From contig NC_037651.1 of assembly GCF_003254395.2 (NCBI RefSeq), forward strand, positions 2,914,001 to 2,978,000: a DNA stretch of 64,000 bases, written 5' to 3'. Origin of the DNA: Apis mellifera (lineage: Eukaryota > Arthropoda > Insecta > Hymenoptera > Apidae). Shown here in pieces: positions 35,741 through 47,640 of the stretch. Both the position numbers and the translations under genes were made by a program. Position 1 is the first letter of the stretch. Each line of letters begins with the position of its first letter. The notes under the pieces were generated by a model. The model had not been told where the DNA came from and searched no databases. It saw nothing but the letters and a program-made list of their open reading frames with translations.

Positions 35741-36290
35741 TTACGTTCAAAGGAAAAGCACGTGTCGCGCTATACATACATCGGTATGTATTTCCACTCG
35801 GATCGGTGGAACGGTTAATCGGTTGTGTGTCCCTGCCGCTTTCGCGCGAGTCCACGCTCGTCGCGGCGCTCGTGCCAGAACGGTCGCGGTACCCGCTTCA
35901 TTCCCACGGCCCCGAGAGAGCGCCGTATAAATACCAGCGTACACGTGCTCGACCGGTGTAAGCGGCCGTGTACGCACGCGTGTCACGTGTACCGTCGTGT
36001 AAGTGCACACATACACACGTATGCGCGCACTTATAAACGATTCTCGGCGTGTCAGGTACGCATGCGCGATATGGGCATGGAGAGGGAGAACAGAGCGCGC
36101 GTGCGTCCCACCACCGATTTCTGCCCGCGTAAACTGGTTTCCCTGGTGACGTTCATCTATCGAGACGCTATTACGATCGTTGAAAGGCCACCGGTCTGGA
36201 CACACTGTTTATTTCATGAAGCGAAAGCTTCTCGATCGGAAACCCGATCGAATAATGGTCTGCACGATGGTGAGAAGAGAGAATGACGAT
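35741..36290. promoter_or_regulatory. CpG-rich pocket with TATA-like box and HES-type sites
   Basis: A sharply bounded GC/CpG-rich island. It contains TATAAATA at 35926-35933, CACGTG at 35759-35764, 35942-35947 and 35984-35989, CACGCG at 35975-35980, and a Su(H)-type TTCCCACG at 35901-35908. CACGTG and CACGCG are sites for Hairy/E(spl) repressors and other class B bHLH proteins. It may be a promoter or enhancer. Long frames are open on both strands, but none is recognised. Confidence 0.35.
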
Positions 36291-39200
36291 CGGTTGGATG
36301 ATCGACGATCAGCGTTTGAACGATCTTTCATACGGCGATAAGTAGAATTTTATTCTCGTTAATCGAACAATTAAGTTAAGCTTGTATTATCGTGGAAACA
36401 GATATTAAATTAAATTTGTAATGGAATCTATTTATTCGAATGAGAAGTTAAAATTAATGGAGATAATTGATGGTGTATGAATATATATAATTATATGAAT
36501 GAAAGTTTCATTGCATGGATATGTAATTATATGTATATACAATTTAATAAAATCTTTCAGATGATTCTTTAATGGCCTGACACGATTCTATTGAACTTGT
36601 ATACAGGATATGTTAATATGTAAATTTAGAGAGTCTAAAAGTCAGAATAAATAAAGTTGATATGCTAAAAATTTCGACTTTAAGACTTGTGAATTCTATA
36701 TTTAAAAATAAAGAAGAGAAATTCATCTCACGTCCACTCAATCAAAGTCAGAAAACTCGCACATTCTTCTGGCGCAAAAGATCTCAAAAAAAGAAGGATA
36801 GATCGGTTCAGGTGCAAGACTCGAGTGCAAGTCTCGTATGAGTCACACTTCGATACGTCACTCGTCTGGTCACCCGTTTGGCGATATTCGTTAAGAAAGT
36901 GGCAAGAAATCACGAGCTACCAAGTATCGGTAGCGGTAAAGTGGCAAAGGAGAGCCGAGAACGAAGCCGGTACGATCTAGCACGGCTAGAACCAGCCAGG
37001 CACGTGACTCGAGCACTGATTAGTAGTGATGGGCGTGATACCAGCCTTTCAACTGATTTTTCAACCAATTCTTTACTCGATTATTCATTAAAGATTGTCG
37101 TAAAAGAATAAAAACTTAAAATGAAAGATATCGATATAAATCATAATATCAAGTTGTAAACAATAAAAGTACCAATGAATTTAAAGAAATCAAACTCGAA
37201 GACTACGTATATTATTAGATAGTCACAAGTGAAAGAAGAAGAGTTTGAACATATAGCTTTATCAAGCAACCAATAACTTAATGAAGAATGCTTGTTTCTA
37301 ATAAATTTTTTATCATAGATGATAAAAAACCCTATCTCTTTTATACAATGCAGAATGAAAATTTTATAAATTAATATAAATTAAGAGAATCTCTTTTATT
37401 CTCGCTACAAATAAAGATACGGATAAGAGCGTTCACAGCTCGATCCATTTCGATAGCTCAATTAATCATATTATCGCGTGGCTGGCAATACCACGATTCC
37501 TCGCCGCGTTAATTACAAGAATATACTGTTTGAGAAGCGTCAAGGCCCATCACTACCGATTAATCCCGGCGCGCCAGGCAATATGGGATAAAAGCGATAG
37601 CCAGCCACGAGCTGTCGGCCTTTTTGCGCCTATCCCAGCCCAGATTTATATGGCAAGCTTCGCACGGCCGAGCCTCGATGGAATTCGAGCTAACTCGCCA
37701 CAACCGGGCTCCTTGCCGTTTTTCCAACGAACCCGCTAGTTTCGCGCGATTAACTGCGCACTGCGCCGTTCGATCGGGATCGGCTTGGATTGGCAGGGAC
37801 CCGTAATTGGTCACCTTGGAACAGGCGCAACAGAGAGGAGGTGGTGGAGGATCGATACGGCGAGGAGAGAGTGTCGATTAAGGGAAGTTGGCGTTGGTAG
37901 ATCGTGCAAGTTGATGGGCTTTTGATCTTATGTGGAAATATTTCTGGGGAAAGTTGGATTGGGAACGGAGGGAAAAGATCATTTTGTAACGAATTTAATG
38001 CACTGGAATGTTATGGTGTAGATAAGAGGTGTGATAAAAATGGAGCACGGTATTTATTGAACGATGCTGACTCTTAGCTATGTTAATTCATTTCTATTGG
38101 AATGAACCTTTTCTCGAAATAATGTAATGTTATTCTTTTAAATATATTTGGAAAATCATGCATTTAAATGTAATACTCACGTTTGTCTGAATTGTATAAA
38201 GAAAAAAGAAATGTAAGAACACATAGATACTTATTCTGTAAAATTTTAATAAAAGTGTATAAAAGAATATCACACAGAGGAAGATTAAACCTCGGGGATA
38301 CCAAAAAAAAAAACGAAGTAAGAAATGGAAAAAATAACGAACGAAATAAACGGTTCATCGATTATACACGTGAATTTATTCCTCACTCGTGTACCCATAA
38401 TTAATTCACCTTATTTGGAATTTTTTAACGGCTGAGAAAAACTTGACATCGCGGCGGGAGGTTACGAAAGGGGACGGCTATTATATTTCCCCACGAGATA
38501 AGATCTTTCTCGTTCAGGATCTTTCTTTCGTGAACCGTAGTAATTTACGCCATGGCCTCCATTAAATATTTCGAACCGGGGAGAAACGCCGACTCGAAAT
38601 AAGTAAGAAACGTTTCGGTCACGAAGCGCCACTTTACCTGCCACAATTCTATTCAGCGACGTGTTTGCCTTTTGACTTCATGAATGAAAAAGCGGAGAAC
38701 GTGGGTAGGTGCGCACACACGTGTGTGTGGGTCCGCGGATTGATCGTTTGTTTCGTGATTGACAAATCGATGAAAATAAATGGGGGAGTGAATAATAAAA
38801 ATCGATGGTGAAAAAATAAAATGCGTGGAGCGAAGTCCCGAAGAGAGATGATCAAAGCAACGAGAGTCTATTTGAAATGTTTAAAAGTTTAAAAAAGTTT
38901 AATATTTTTAAGGAATTGAGATTGATTATTTGCTTCACTGAATCATGAAATATCTAGTTGTATTCCTAAGAAATTTTTATTTTATTTAATAAATGACTGG
39001 TATTTTAAGAGATTTAAATCTTATACAAAAAAAAATAGAAATATTGGTTAAATCTGGAGGAGGAAAAATTAAAAATCTTCGAAACCAGAATTGAAATCTA
39101 CCTGTTAGGATGCACGAGAATCAATGAATATTTTTCTCAAGTGTTGTGATTGAGAATAACTTTCACTCTCGACGCTGATATTCATTAATAAAAAAAAAAA

Positions 39201-42050
39201 AAACGATGGAAGATTAAAAGAAAAAATTCTTATTTTATTCTCACGGAGATCTTGAAATTCTACCGTAAGTTTTATAAAAATTACATTGTGTTAATTTTTT
39301 GTCGTCGATCGAGAAGTTTGTACCTTTGCCCGAGCCAAGCAGGTAGATTAAAAATACTACTTAATATGGAATTATTCAACCTTGAACGCATTTGGCCTTA
39401 TCTTCAAATGAAAAGGATTAATTTAAATTTTTAAAATATGATATCAATCGGCGCGGTAACCGGATCCTTTTAATATTATTCAAACCCGCCCGAGAAAAAA
39501 AGAAATTATTTTTCAAATTTGACGTTGTACGTTGACAAGTGGTAAATATGCTCGTTGTCATGTTGTATTTCGCGAAAGAGAATCACTTCTAACGTCACCG
39601 AGGAGAAAGCTTGAAAGGAAGAAGTCGAGTTCCAGCCCTCACGGGAAAGAACAGACAGCTGACATCGTAAAGAAATCAAATAAACCAGTCGCGTGTTACA
39701 ATCACATTCTTCATAACAGGACGAACGATCCTAATTAAACTTGCAATTCAGATTAATATTTTTTTCTTCTTCCTCTTCTCCTACCATTATCTCTCCACCA
39801 TTTAGCTATAATTGAATTAATACATTCTTTTTTTTAGATAGAAAAATAATTGTTTATGAGCTAATTGTGAAAATTTTTATTTTGAAAGTAATATTTTATT
39901 CTAATTTTAAAAATTAATTAATAAACCGATTTTTATCATTAAATTATCGTGGTATTAACTAAAGAAGATTAAAATTAAAAAAATGGAGAGAAGAAAAAAT
40001 ATTCCAAATTTCAATATATGTATATCAATTTTTTAATTACAGATTTTATGTAATAATAATTAATATTTACTTTTTTATTTTTCACTTCCTTTTGTTTCCA
40101 TTATTTATCCATCCATAAAATAATCTTTCAATATATAAAAGTTTCCAAAAAGAAACGATACTTTCCACAAAATTTAAAAAAAAAAAAAAAGAAGAAGAAG
40201 AAGGAACAAATGGCGTAAAATAAAATATTTTCTTGCACAGGGGTAAAAATAATTTATCCCAAACCTCGAAATATACCCCAAAATTATAAATACGGTTAAC
40301 AATAAAAAATAATGGAAAAACGTTTATCGAAACCTTTGTTGCGATATTACCATTAACCTTTGATTATATATATATCTGTTTTGCTACCGTCGTGTTAACT
40401 ATAAAAAGACGCGCGGCCCGCTGTAAAAAAATAATCAACCCCTGGAGGATGGTAATGATTCCACCTGATTCGTTTCTGCTCAAAACCAGACACCGTAATG
40501 GCGCGGTAGCAGGCCATAAAACGGCCGAAAAGTCGTAAGGAACTTGAGCCGAGGGAACGAAGAAAACGGCAACGGTAACGCGTAGTGACAGCAGAATAAA
40601 TTACGCGTTGCGAAATCACGAAACGGATATTTGCCGAAATTATTATACTTCGGGAGGCGAAAACACAGCTTTGGCAGATTTTTCACGACCGAAAATTTAC
40701 TCGATGTGAAATCCTTCCAAGTTTTATCTTTTCCTTCCTTCTTTTTTTTTTTTTTTTGTTATTTTTGGTTCGATTTTAGTAATTATTTAATTTTTTTTTT
40801 TGTTTCTCAAAGTACAAGAAAATTGTAATTTACATTATGAAATTTATAGATAATATATAATATATAAATCTTCTTCAAGGTATATCTTATCTTGAACCAA
40901 AGGATTAAAGTAAGAAAAAATTACAGAAGCAATTAATTTTTTTAAATTTTAACGTGACTCACGATCTCCATCGTATCGAATTTTTTATTTCTTTACGTGT
41001 CTAACATATTCTCACGGGGTGTGAAATCTTAAGAAAACGGACACTTTATCGGCCAAGAAAGATTATATTCGGCAAATATTGATTTAAATACTTATCTTTA
41101 AGCCTTATCAGCAGCCTTCCTCGGTGATCGATTCGAACAAAAATTGCTCGTATTTTTCATTTAACACGTTAAAGATACGCGTTGTAAAAAAATAAATTGC
41201 AATTTTTTTCCCGAGAAAAATTTATGCTTTTATTAAGTAAATTAGTATCTTTCGTGTTACAACATGTGCCTATTTACGAAACTCATTTCGAATTCGATTT
41301 AATCGATTATTTCGATTCAAAAACTCCAGAATTAAATATTAAAAATATGTACGATCAATCAATTGGAAAAGAAACATTTTTACGTGATAAAACTCTTTAA
41401 ACTTTCTCTTTAAACACCCTCGCATCGAAACAAGTTAAACGGAGGGAGGAATCATATTGGATGCGTTACCTTTTTGACCATTTTTATGCCGTTTGGCGCA
41501 ACAATGAAGTAATTCCAGTGTGAACCGCGGATTGAAACAACAATAGGCCATTACAACGTAATTTATCGCAACGAACGGTGAAAGTACCATTACTCTAATG
41601 CATATTGCAAACAATTGAATTATTTTATAATCTAATACAACATATAAAAACACAACGAAACATGAGAATTTCTTAGCGACAAAATTAAAATTCTCCTCGA
41701 TCGAAATTATACCAAAATTTCCCTGATCCAAAATTGAAACGAGCAAAAGAAATTACACCACAAGAATAATTAAATTATAAGATTAATAATCGCGAATATA
41801 TATTTGTTTCAACGAAAAAAAGAATTCGTACCCGATTTATTAAACGACTAGGAAACTGACTTCTCTCTCCCCATGCGATTACACGCTCCAACCCATCGTC
41901 AAATCCTGGGACAAAGTCGATCCGGAACGTATCATCAGAGAACGTATCTTCTCGCTTCTAGCTCGTTTCTTAAAAAAAAAAAAAGAAAAAGAAAAAAACA
42001 GGGAGAACCGAAATCCTCTCGATTCAAGGATATTCCACATACTGCGCTTC
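36291..42050. other. Intergenic stretch, mostly AT-rich
   Basis: No gene recognised. A GC pocket at about 37430-37860 has frames on both strands without family resemblance. CACGTG occurs at 37001-37006, 38367-38372 and 38718-38723. CAGGTAG lies at 39340-39346, and its complement at 39098-39104. Single Su(H)-type TTCTCACG octamers lie at 39238-39245 and 41009-41016. Confidence 0.5.
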
Positions 42051-42650
42051 CCTAATCCGTGAGCGGAGTGATCAGGGAAGACGGGGACAGACGGGAAAGA
42101 CAGTGGCGAATCTTAGCACGCCTCGGCCACGTGGACGAGACGTCCACGTCGGACGAAACTTTCTCGACTCAAAAGCTCCCGACTCCACGGCTTCTCCGGG
42201 GCCGTTCTCGTGGGAACCCGAGACAGATGCGTCGCGCGTGAGAATCTCGGGCAGATGCGGACTTACGCACCTTCTCTCTCAAGTGCGCCACGCACTGTCT
42301 CGTATTTATAAGAAGGTCGTGTAGGTGTACGTGTACGACATGCCGGCTCGAGTATTATACGCTCCACCACGGTAACCCGCTTACTCCCTCTCTCTTTCTC
42401 CCTCTCTCGCACACTCGAGTATTCCTATTCCGCCCCTGTCTCCGTCCAACCAACGAATCTATCTATCCCCGCGCTCGAACTCCCTCCCTCCAACGCTGTT
42501 CTAGGCAACGAGCTGTTGCGCTCGTTGATCGTAATCTAGGCGTGTGCACGGAACGTGGACGGAACGTGGCCCTTTTCTCAACTCTCGCCTTCCTCCCCCT
42601 TCCCCCCGTTGCTCGATCGCGGTAACCGCATAATCGAGATACAATCGAGT
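42051..42650. other. GC/CpG-rich pocket
   Basis: A GC-rich pocket with CACGTG at 42128-42133 inside a perfect inverted repeat and a single Su(H)-type CGTGGGAA at 42209-42216. A CT-rich tract lies near 42385-42410. No exon is recognised. It is a candidate regulatory element on composition and motifs only. Confidence 0.35.
42129..42149. repeat. Perfect 9-bp inverted repeat
   Basis: ACGTGGACG and CGTCCACGT are exact reverse complements separated by AGA. The left arm overlaps a CACGTG site. Such dyad symmetry suits a dimeric DNA-binding protein, but the factor is unknown. Confidence 0.7.
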
Positions 42651-45600
42651 CGGATGCATTCGGAATTTGGAATTTTAGGGGGAATTAAGAAGTGGTGGAG
42701 TATTATCTTTAATTCTATCGAGGGAAGATTTAATGGTGTCGAGATTTTATAGGGGGAAGGGGAGGCAGATTCTATTCACAATAGTAGATGTGATGAGAGA
42801 TGGAAGTTTGTGCTTTGATTTAAAAAAAAAATGTAAAAAGGAAAATTGAATAGAAAATTTTATCGGGAAGGAAAATGGCAGATGGTCCATAGTTGGGAAT
42901 CATTGCTTTCTTTTAAAAGTCGAAGAAATGCCGATTGTTATCGTGACAGAACGTAAGGATCGCATGACCGTTGAAGATAATTAATTCGAGCATGCATACG
43001 AAATAGTTGAAATTGCAGGGAGGACAGGAACTCTCGACGTGACAACGTGAAATCTTTTGACAGGCTGGTAATACAGTTGTTCTTTTTTTTTTTTATGCTT
43101 AATGAAACCTGTAAACCCGTGGTAGATAAAACGTCACGCAAATATCAATCAAAACTGGATTTTATGTCGCCCTCAAATTAATAACGAAGAAGTGGAAACT
43201 ATCGATCATTTCCTACACGCAAACTATATTGTTCGGTGTAATATACTGTCGTATTATTCGAGTAAAGTAATTTCTCGAAATAATCGGTCAGGGAGAGCTA
43301 AATTTGTGAACGTGTCACGAAAGAATTTGAAAGCGAACGAATTTTTTCAAAACGATTGGAAAAAAAAAGCCTTCACACCTCGATAAATGATCAAAATTCG
43401 AATAATCACGTATTACACGGTAATAGTTCGCATCCCAATCTAGATTCACTCTTATTAAGCAGATTAAACAAAAAAAAAAAAAAAAAATAACACGTATTAA
43501 AAAGTGAAATTTCGCTGGAAGGGGTTAACGATCAACGCGGGAATCACGACGCGTCAGGACCGCCTCAGATTTATTATTTAGCCCTGCAAGAAGACGAAAA
43601 AGGCAATCAAAAAGGAATTCCATTCGAAACGCTTGAGAAAAAAAATTTACCAATTTACGAATCAATCTTCTTTTCACTCACTGCTTTTCCACTCGTACTT
43701 AACACGGCCAAAAGCGAGAGATAACGCGAGGATAAAAACGTAACGATCATCCCACCTCGATCAGACCTCCCATACAGATACCTAGCCAGAGAGAAAAATC
43801 GCGTGACGATTTATTGCATCGGTGTATAATTACTTAAAGACCTTTTGGAAAGTATTCTTTTATTTCGTGACGCGCTTTCTTGGATGGAAGAAAGGCCTGA
43901 AGCCGGCCATCTTCTTCTTTCTCGTTTAACATCGAATAATTACGCGATAAATACTCTCTCGTGGATCGATCTCGTCGTCCCCTCATCGATATTTCGAATT
44001 CCGCTCTTCGATTATCATTCCGCCTAACGAGAGAAAAATTGATCGAGTTTTATGAGTAGCTCGAAGCCTGACCCGCTTTCTTTGGAGAGGACGCCTGTTA
44101 GGCGCCGATAAACTTCCAAGTTTTATTGTCAAGATAGTGTGCGTTATAAGGAGAAACGGATATAAGGATACTTTTTCACGATCTGACACTTTTATCTTCG
44201 ATAGATAGAGGTATTCAGAAGCCAATCAGTGTAAGTTACATTTAAAAATTTATATACAGTTAATTATTGTATGAGTGAGAAATTAAGAAAGTATTGTTAA
44301 GAAGTTTTTTTTAACAATGTGAAAGATGATTTTCTATGTATTTTATTTAAAAATTTTTTTCTTGATTAATTTATTAAAATATTGATAATTTAGTAGAGAA
44401 GTTTTCAATAAGAAGAAGAATCGTAAATTTTTAACAATAATTGAATTTATACGTCCCTCTTGTTTGATTTTTGTTAATTATTCACTTTTTATTCAAGAGA
44501 GTTCTTATATGGATATTATAACAGAGAAACGTATAATTAATTAAAAAACAAGGTAAACATATAATTTAATATTGAATTTCGTTTTTTGGAAATTTATAAT
44601 GCGGGTATTCTATATGATAATTCATAATATTGTAGTAATATCTATGTAACGTACTGTATATTTATGCATTGATTAAATTTAAAGTACAAACTCTCGACGA
44701 GAAAGTATGATTCAACCATGATATTATGCATTTTATGGCTATTTATCAAGAGCGAAGAAAGTGAACGAATTATGCTAAAGAAAATACCTATATTTTATTT
44801 TTTTTTTTCAGAAAAAAAAGGAGCCATACTTCAATGATATTTTATCAAGTATAAAATTTGATATCTTATTAATATAAATATCTTATTAATATGAAACGAG
44901 ATACATGTCATTAGAAAAAAAATTGAACGTTCTGATATCAATGGAACATAAATTAATTTATATTAAAAGTATAAAAATCAAAACTACATCTGCATACGAT
45001 TTTGAAACAATTTAACATCATTAAGAAACTATTTAAATATTATATGATTATAATTGAGATTGAAGGAAATAGAAATGAAATCGAATTAATTGAACACAAC
45101 TCAAAGTATTCTAACCGTGGATAATAATTAAATCTTCAAAGTACTGATAGTAGTGACACTAATAAAATTGCATAATAAAATACCTTTCACTTTTCTCAGA
45201 AATAATTTAGCAAATTGATTTTCCAATTTTCAAGGAAATTCTATAATTCTTTAATTGCATTTCTCGAATATTTATCCCTGATCTTGTTTGGCAAACAATT
45301 TTTCAATTTCTCGATTCATTATTTACTCAACCAAACAAAAATATATAAAAAACACATTCCTCGATAATATAATCGTTTAAAATAATTATCTAAATTATCT
45401 TAAAATAAATAAATTAATAACATTAATTCTCTACAAGAAGACTCTGATACAACCCTTTCATATTCTTTCTTAATTTCCATCAGAATTCCTTCCTTCCTCC
45501 CCCTCATTCGTCTTTCCAAAGATCGATTTTCAAGTCAATGGTACTTCCGCCATGAGTCTCGTAGCAAGAAGCAATGATGAGCGGCACTTAATCCGAAAAA

Positions 45601-46960
45601 TTGTCGAGTCTAACGTTACACTAGGCAGGTCAGATGCTCGAGCAAAGTAGCCAACATGGAAAAAGAAAGGGGAGAAGAAGAAGAAGAGAGAGAGAAAAAG
45701 TCGTTCTTAGATCCTCTCGCATCCGTCGAGGCGGAGATAACACAGTGAATGGACACCGGATAACCCCCCTCCTCGAAGAAGATCTTACACGGATGAGTAA
45801 CGAAAGGCCACGAGTATCGAGTGAAACGTAAAAAGTGTATCCTGCTTAATGACCGTACATCCTTCGACTCTATCCGTTGGCTATCTCTCCTCGTATCGTA
45901 CATGGCCAATTACCACGCGTGAAAGGAAACAAGCAACGAGCCCGATAAGTGTTATGCACTCGTTCGATCCTCCATCCGCTGATCTAGTTTAATAGGAACT
46001 TATTTAACAAAAACATCGTCAGAGGGATAATGAAAAGTTTGCAACGAGTGCATTTACGAGTATTTATGAGTGATAAGAGATCAGGAGAGGAGAAGAGTTG
46101 ATCAAATGTTGTGCTTTGTCACTGGAAATTTGGACAGTCGAACGATTGGTCTTGTGTGTTTTTTTTTAAATTCTTAGAGAAAGGTTTTATTATTTATGCG
46201 AGGAAAGTTTTGCTCCTTTTTCTTTATATGGATGATGAAATTTTGTGAAAATGATAAAATTGCTAGAAGAAAATTCCTATAACTAGTCTCTTCTCCGCTA
46301 TCAAAAAATCATCTTCGAAAAATAACAACAAATTCAAAAAGGTATAAAAAATATAAAAGTACATGTAACTTGATTTCACATAATCCTGTTTCAATGAAAC
46401 ATATAGCGGTTCTCGTTCCGCAGGAAATTGACCATTTTGTAGAGTTTCTACGCTGTTCGAAAATAAAGAAATATCCAATCGTTAATCGGATGATAAATCG
46501 ATGGAAAAATAACAATCCAGAACGATTGAGATTTCAAAATTTAAATTCTTTCCGATCCATCGATCCATCCGATCGGAAACGCATAATTTCGGTGGTGCAA
46601 CGAGAAATTCCCGTCCCATTATATTTAGCCGAGAAAGTGGGAGGAAACGTGGCATTTGGAATTGTGCCAACGTTACGTGTATATCTCTCTAGCAAACGAG
46701 AACGGACCGAGCCAGTGGCAAGACAATCGGCGTGTCATCGGAAGATATGCGACCTGCCAAAGCCAGATTCAAGATCAAATGCCAAATGCTTTATTTAAAT
46801 CGTCTCAAAAATATCACTGTCAGCGATTACTAGAAGCGACATTCATATTGGACATGCATAATTATCGATTCATTTTACGCGTCTCGTCTATAAATTTTCC
46901 CTTTTATCCGTAATTACGGTCGCAAAAGTGACAGCTGTACGAAAGTGAAATAAAAAGAGG
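42651..46960. other. AT-rich intergenic stretch
   Basis: Long AT-rich DNA with a modest GC rise at 45480-46000 and no recognised gene. A 142-codon frame at 46370-46798 (internal ATG at 46394) is open in AT-rich sequence but has no recognised domain, hydrophobic leader or splice context. Confidence 0.5.
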
Positions 46961-47640
46961 GGCTCGATATCGATACAGACGAATCGTTGAAACGGGGAGC
47001 CACGCGGCGACCACGAGCTGCTACGAGGGGGGGGTTTGGCAGGCGCGGAACACGAGGGCAAACCACCCCACACGCGGTTAAGATATCCCTGAATGCGCCA
47101 GGTCACGGAATCCCGTGACGAGGAAGAGGAAAGAAGAAAAAAGAGGGGTGGGCAGCAAGCCACCCCATAACTCGTGCAGCACACGAGCGGGACCCGATGC
47201 ACATGCTCGATATTCCCATGGATTCCTTGCCTTATGGCGGCCGCGGACAGCCATAGGTCCGGCCCTTCCCTCCCCACCCTCTTTTTCTTTCCCCCCCAGG
47301 TTATATACTCTTCTCTTTCCAAACACGAGATTTCTCCGTGTATGCGGACCACGAGGCACGGCGTGTGTAGGCACGCACATGTCCCGAATTCCCACAGTCC
47401 CATCGCCGCCGTCACCTTGTGGGAGAGCCCCGGCTAAAAGACCAAGGATGCGCGCCCCGTAACGCGCGCCCCTCTCCACCCTTTGCAACCCCTCCTCGCG
47501 GGGAGAGGGGGAAGGGGGGCGAAGGACGGCCACGTGCACTCACGTGCACGCGCTTCGAGCCCTTTTGCCGCGCTTTTTCGAAACGGGAGGGGGGCTCAAA
47601 ACAGCCTCCGTTTAGCGCGCTGCTCTTAAACGTTGTAAGT
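46961..47640. other. GC/CpG-rich pocket
   Basis: The most GC-rich pocket outside the Bearded-family gene, with frames of 85-175 codons open on both strands for compositional reasons. A single Su(H)-type TTCCCACA lies at 47389-47396, and a CACGTGCA direct repeat at 47531-47550. It may be a promoter or enhancer of an unseen gene. No protein family is recognised. Confidence 0.35.
47531..47550. repeat. Direct repeat of CACGTGCAC with 10-bp period
   Basis: CACGTGCACT is followed directly by CACGTGCACG, placing two CACGTG cores exactly 10 bp apart, on the same helical face. CACGCG overlaps the end at 47547-47552. Confidence 0.65.

Noticed and set aside
35747..36286. Overlapping frames of about 150 codons on both strands
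   Set aside because: Same compositional effect in a CpG-rich pocket. Better explained as regulatory DNA.
38550..38561. Minus-strand sequence that can encode WRPW, the E(spl) bHLH C-terminal motif
   Set aside because: In that frame it is not followed by a stop, and no basic or helix-loop-helix region lies upstream.
46370..46798. 142-codon frame in AT-rich DNA
   Set aside because: No domain, leader or family resemblance. Openness alone is not enough.
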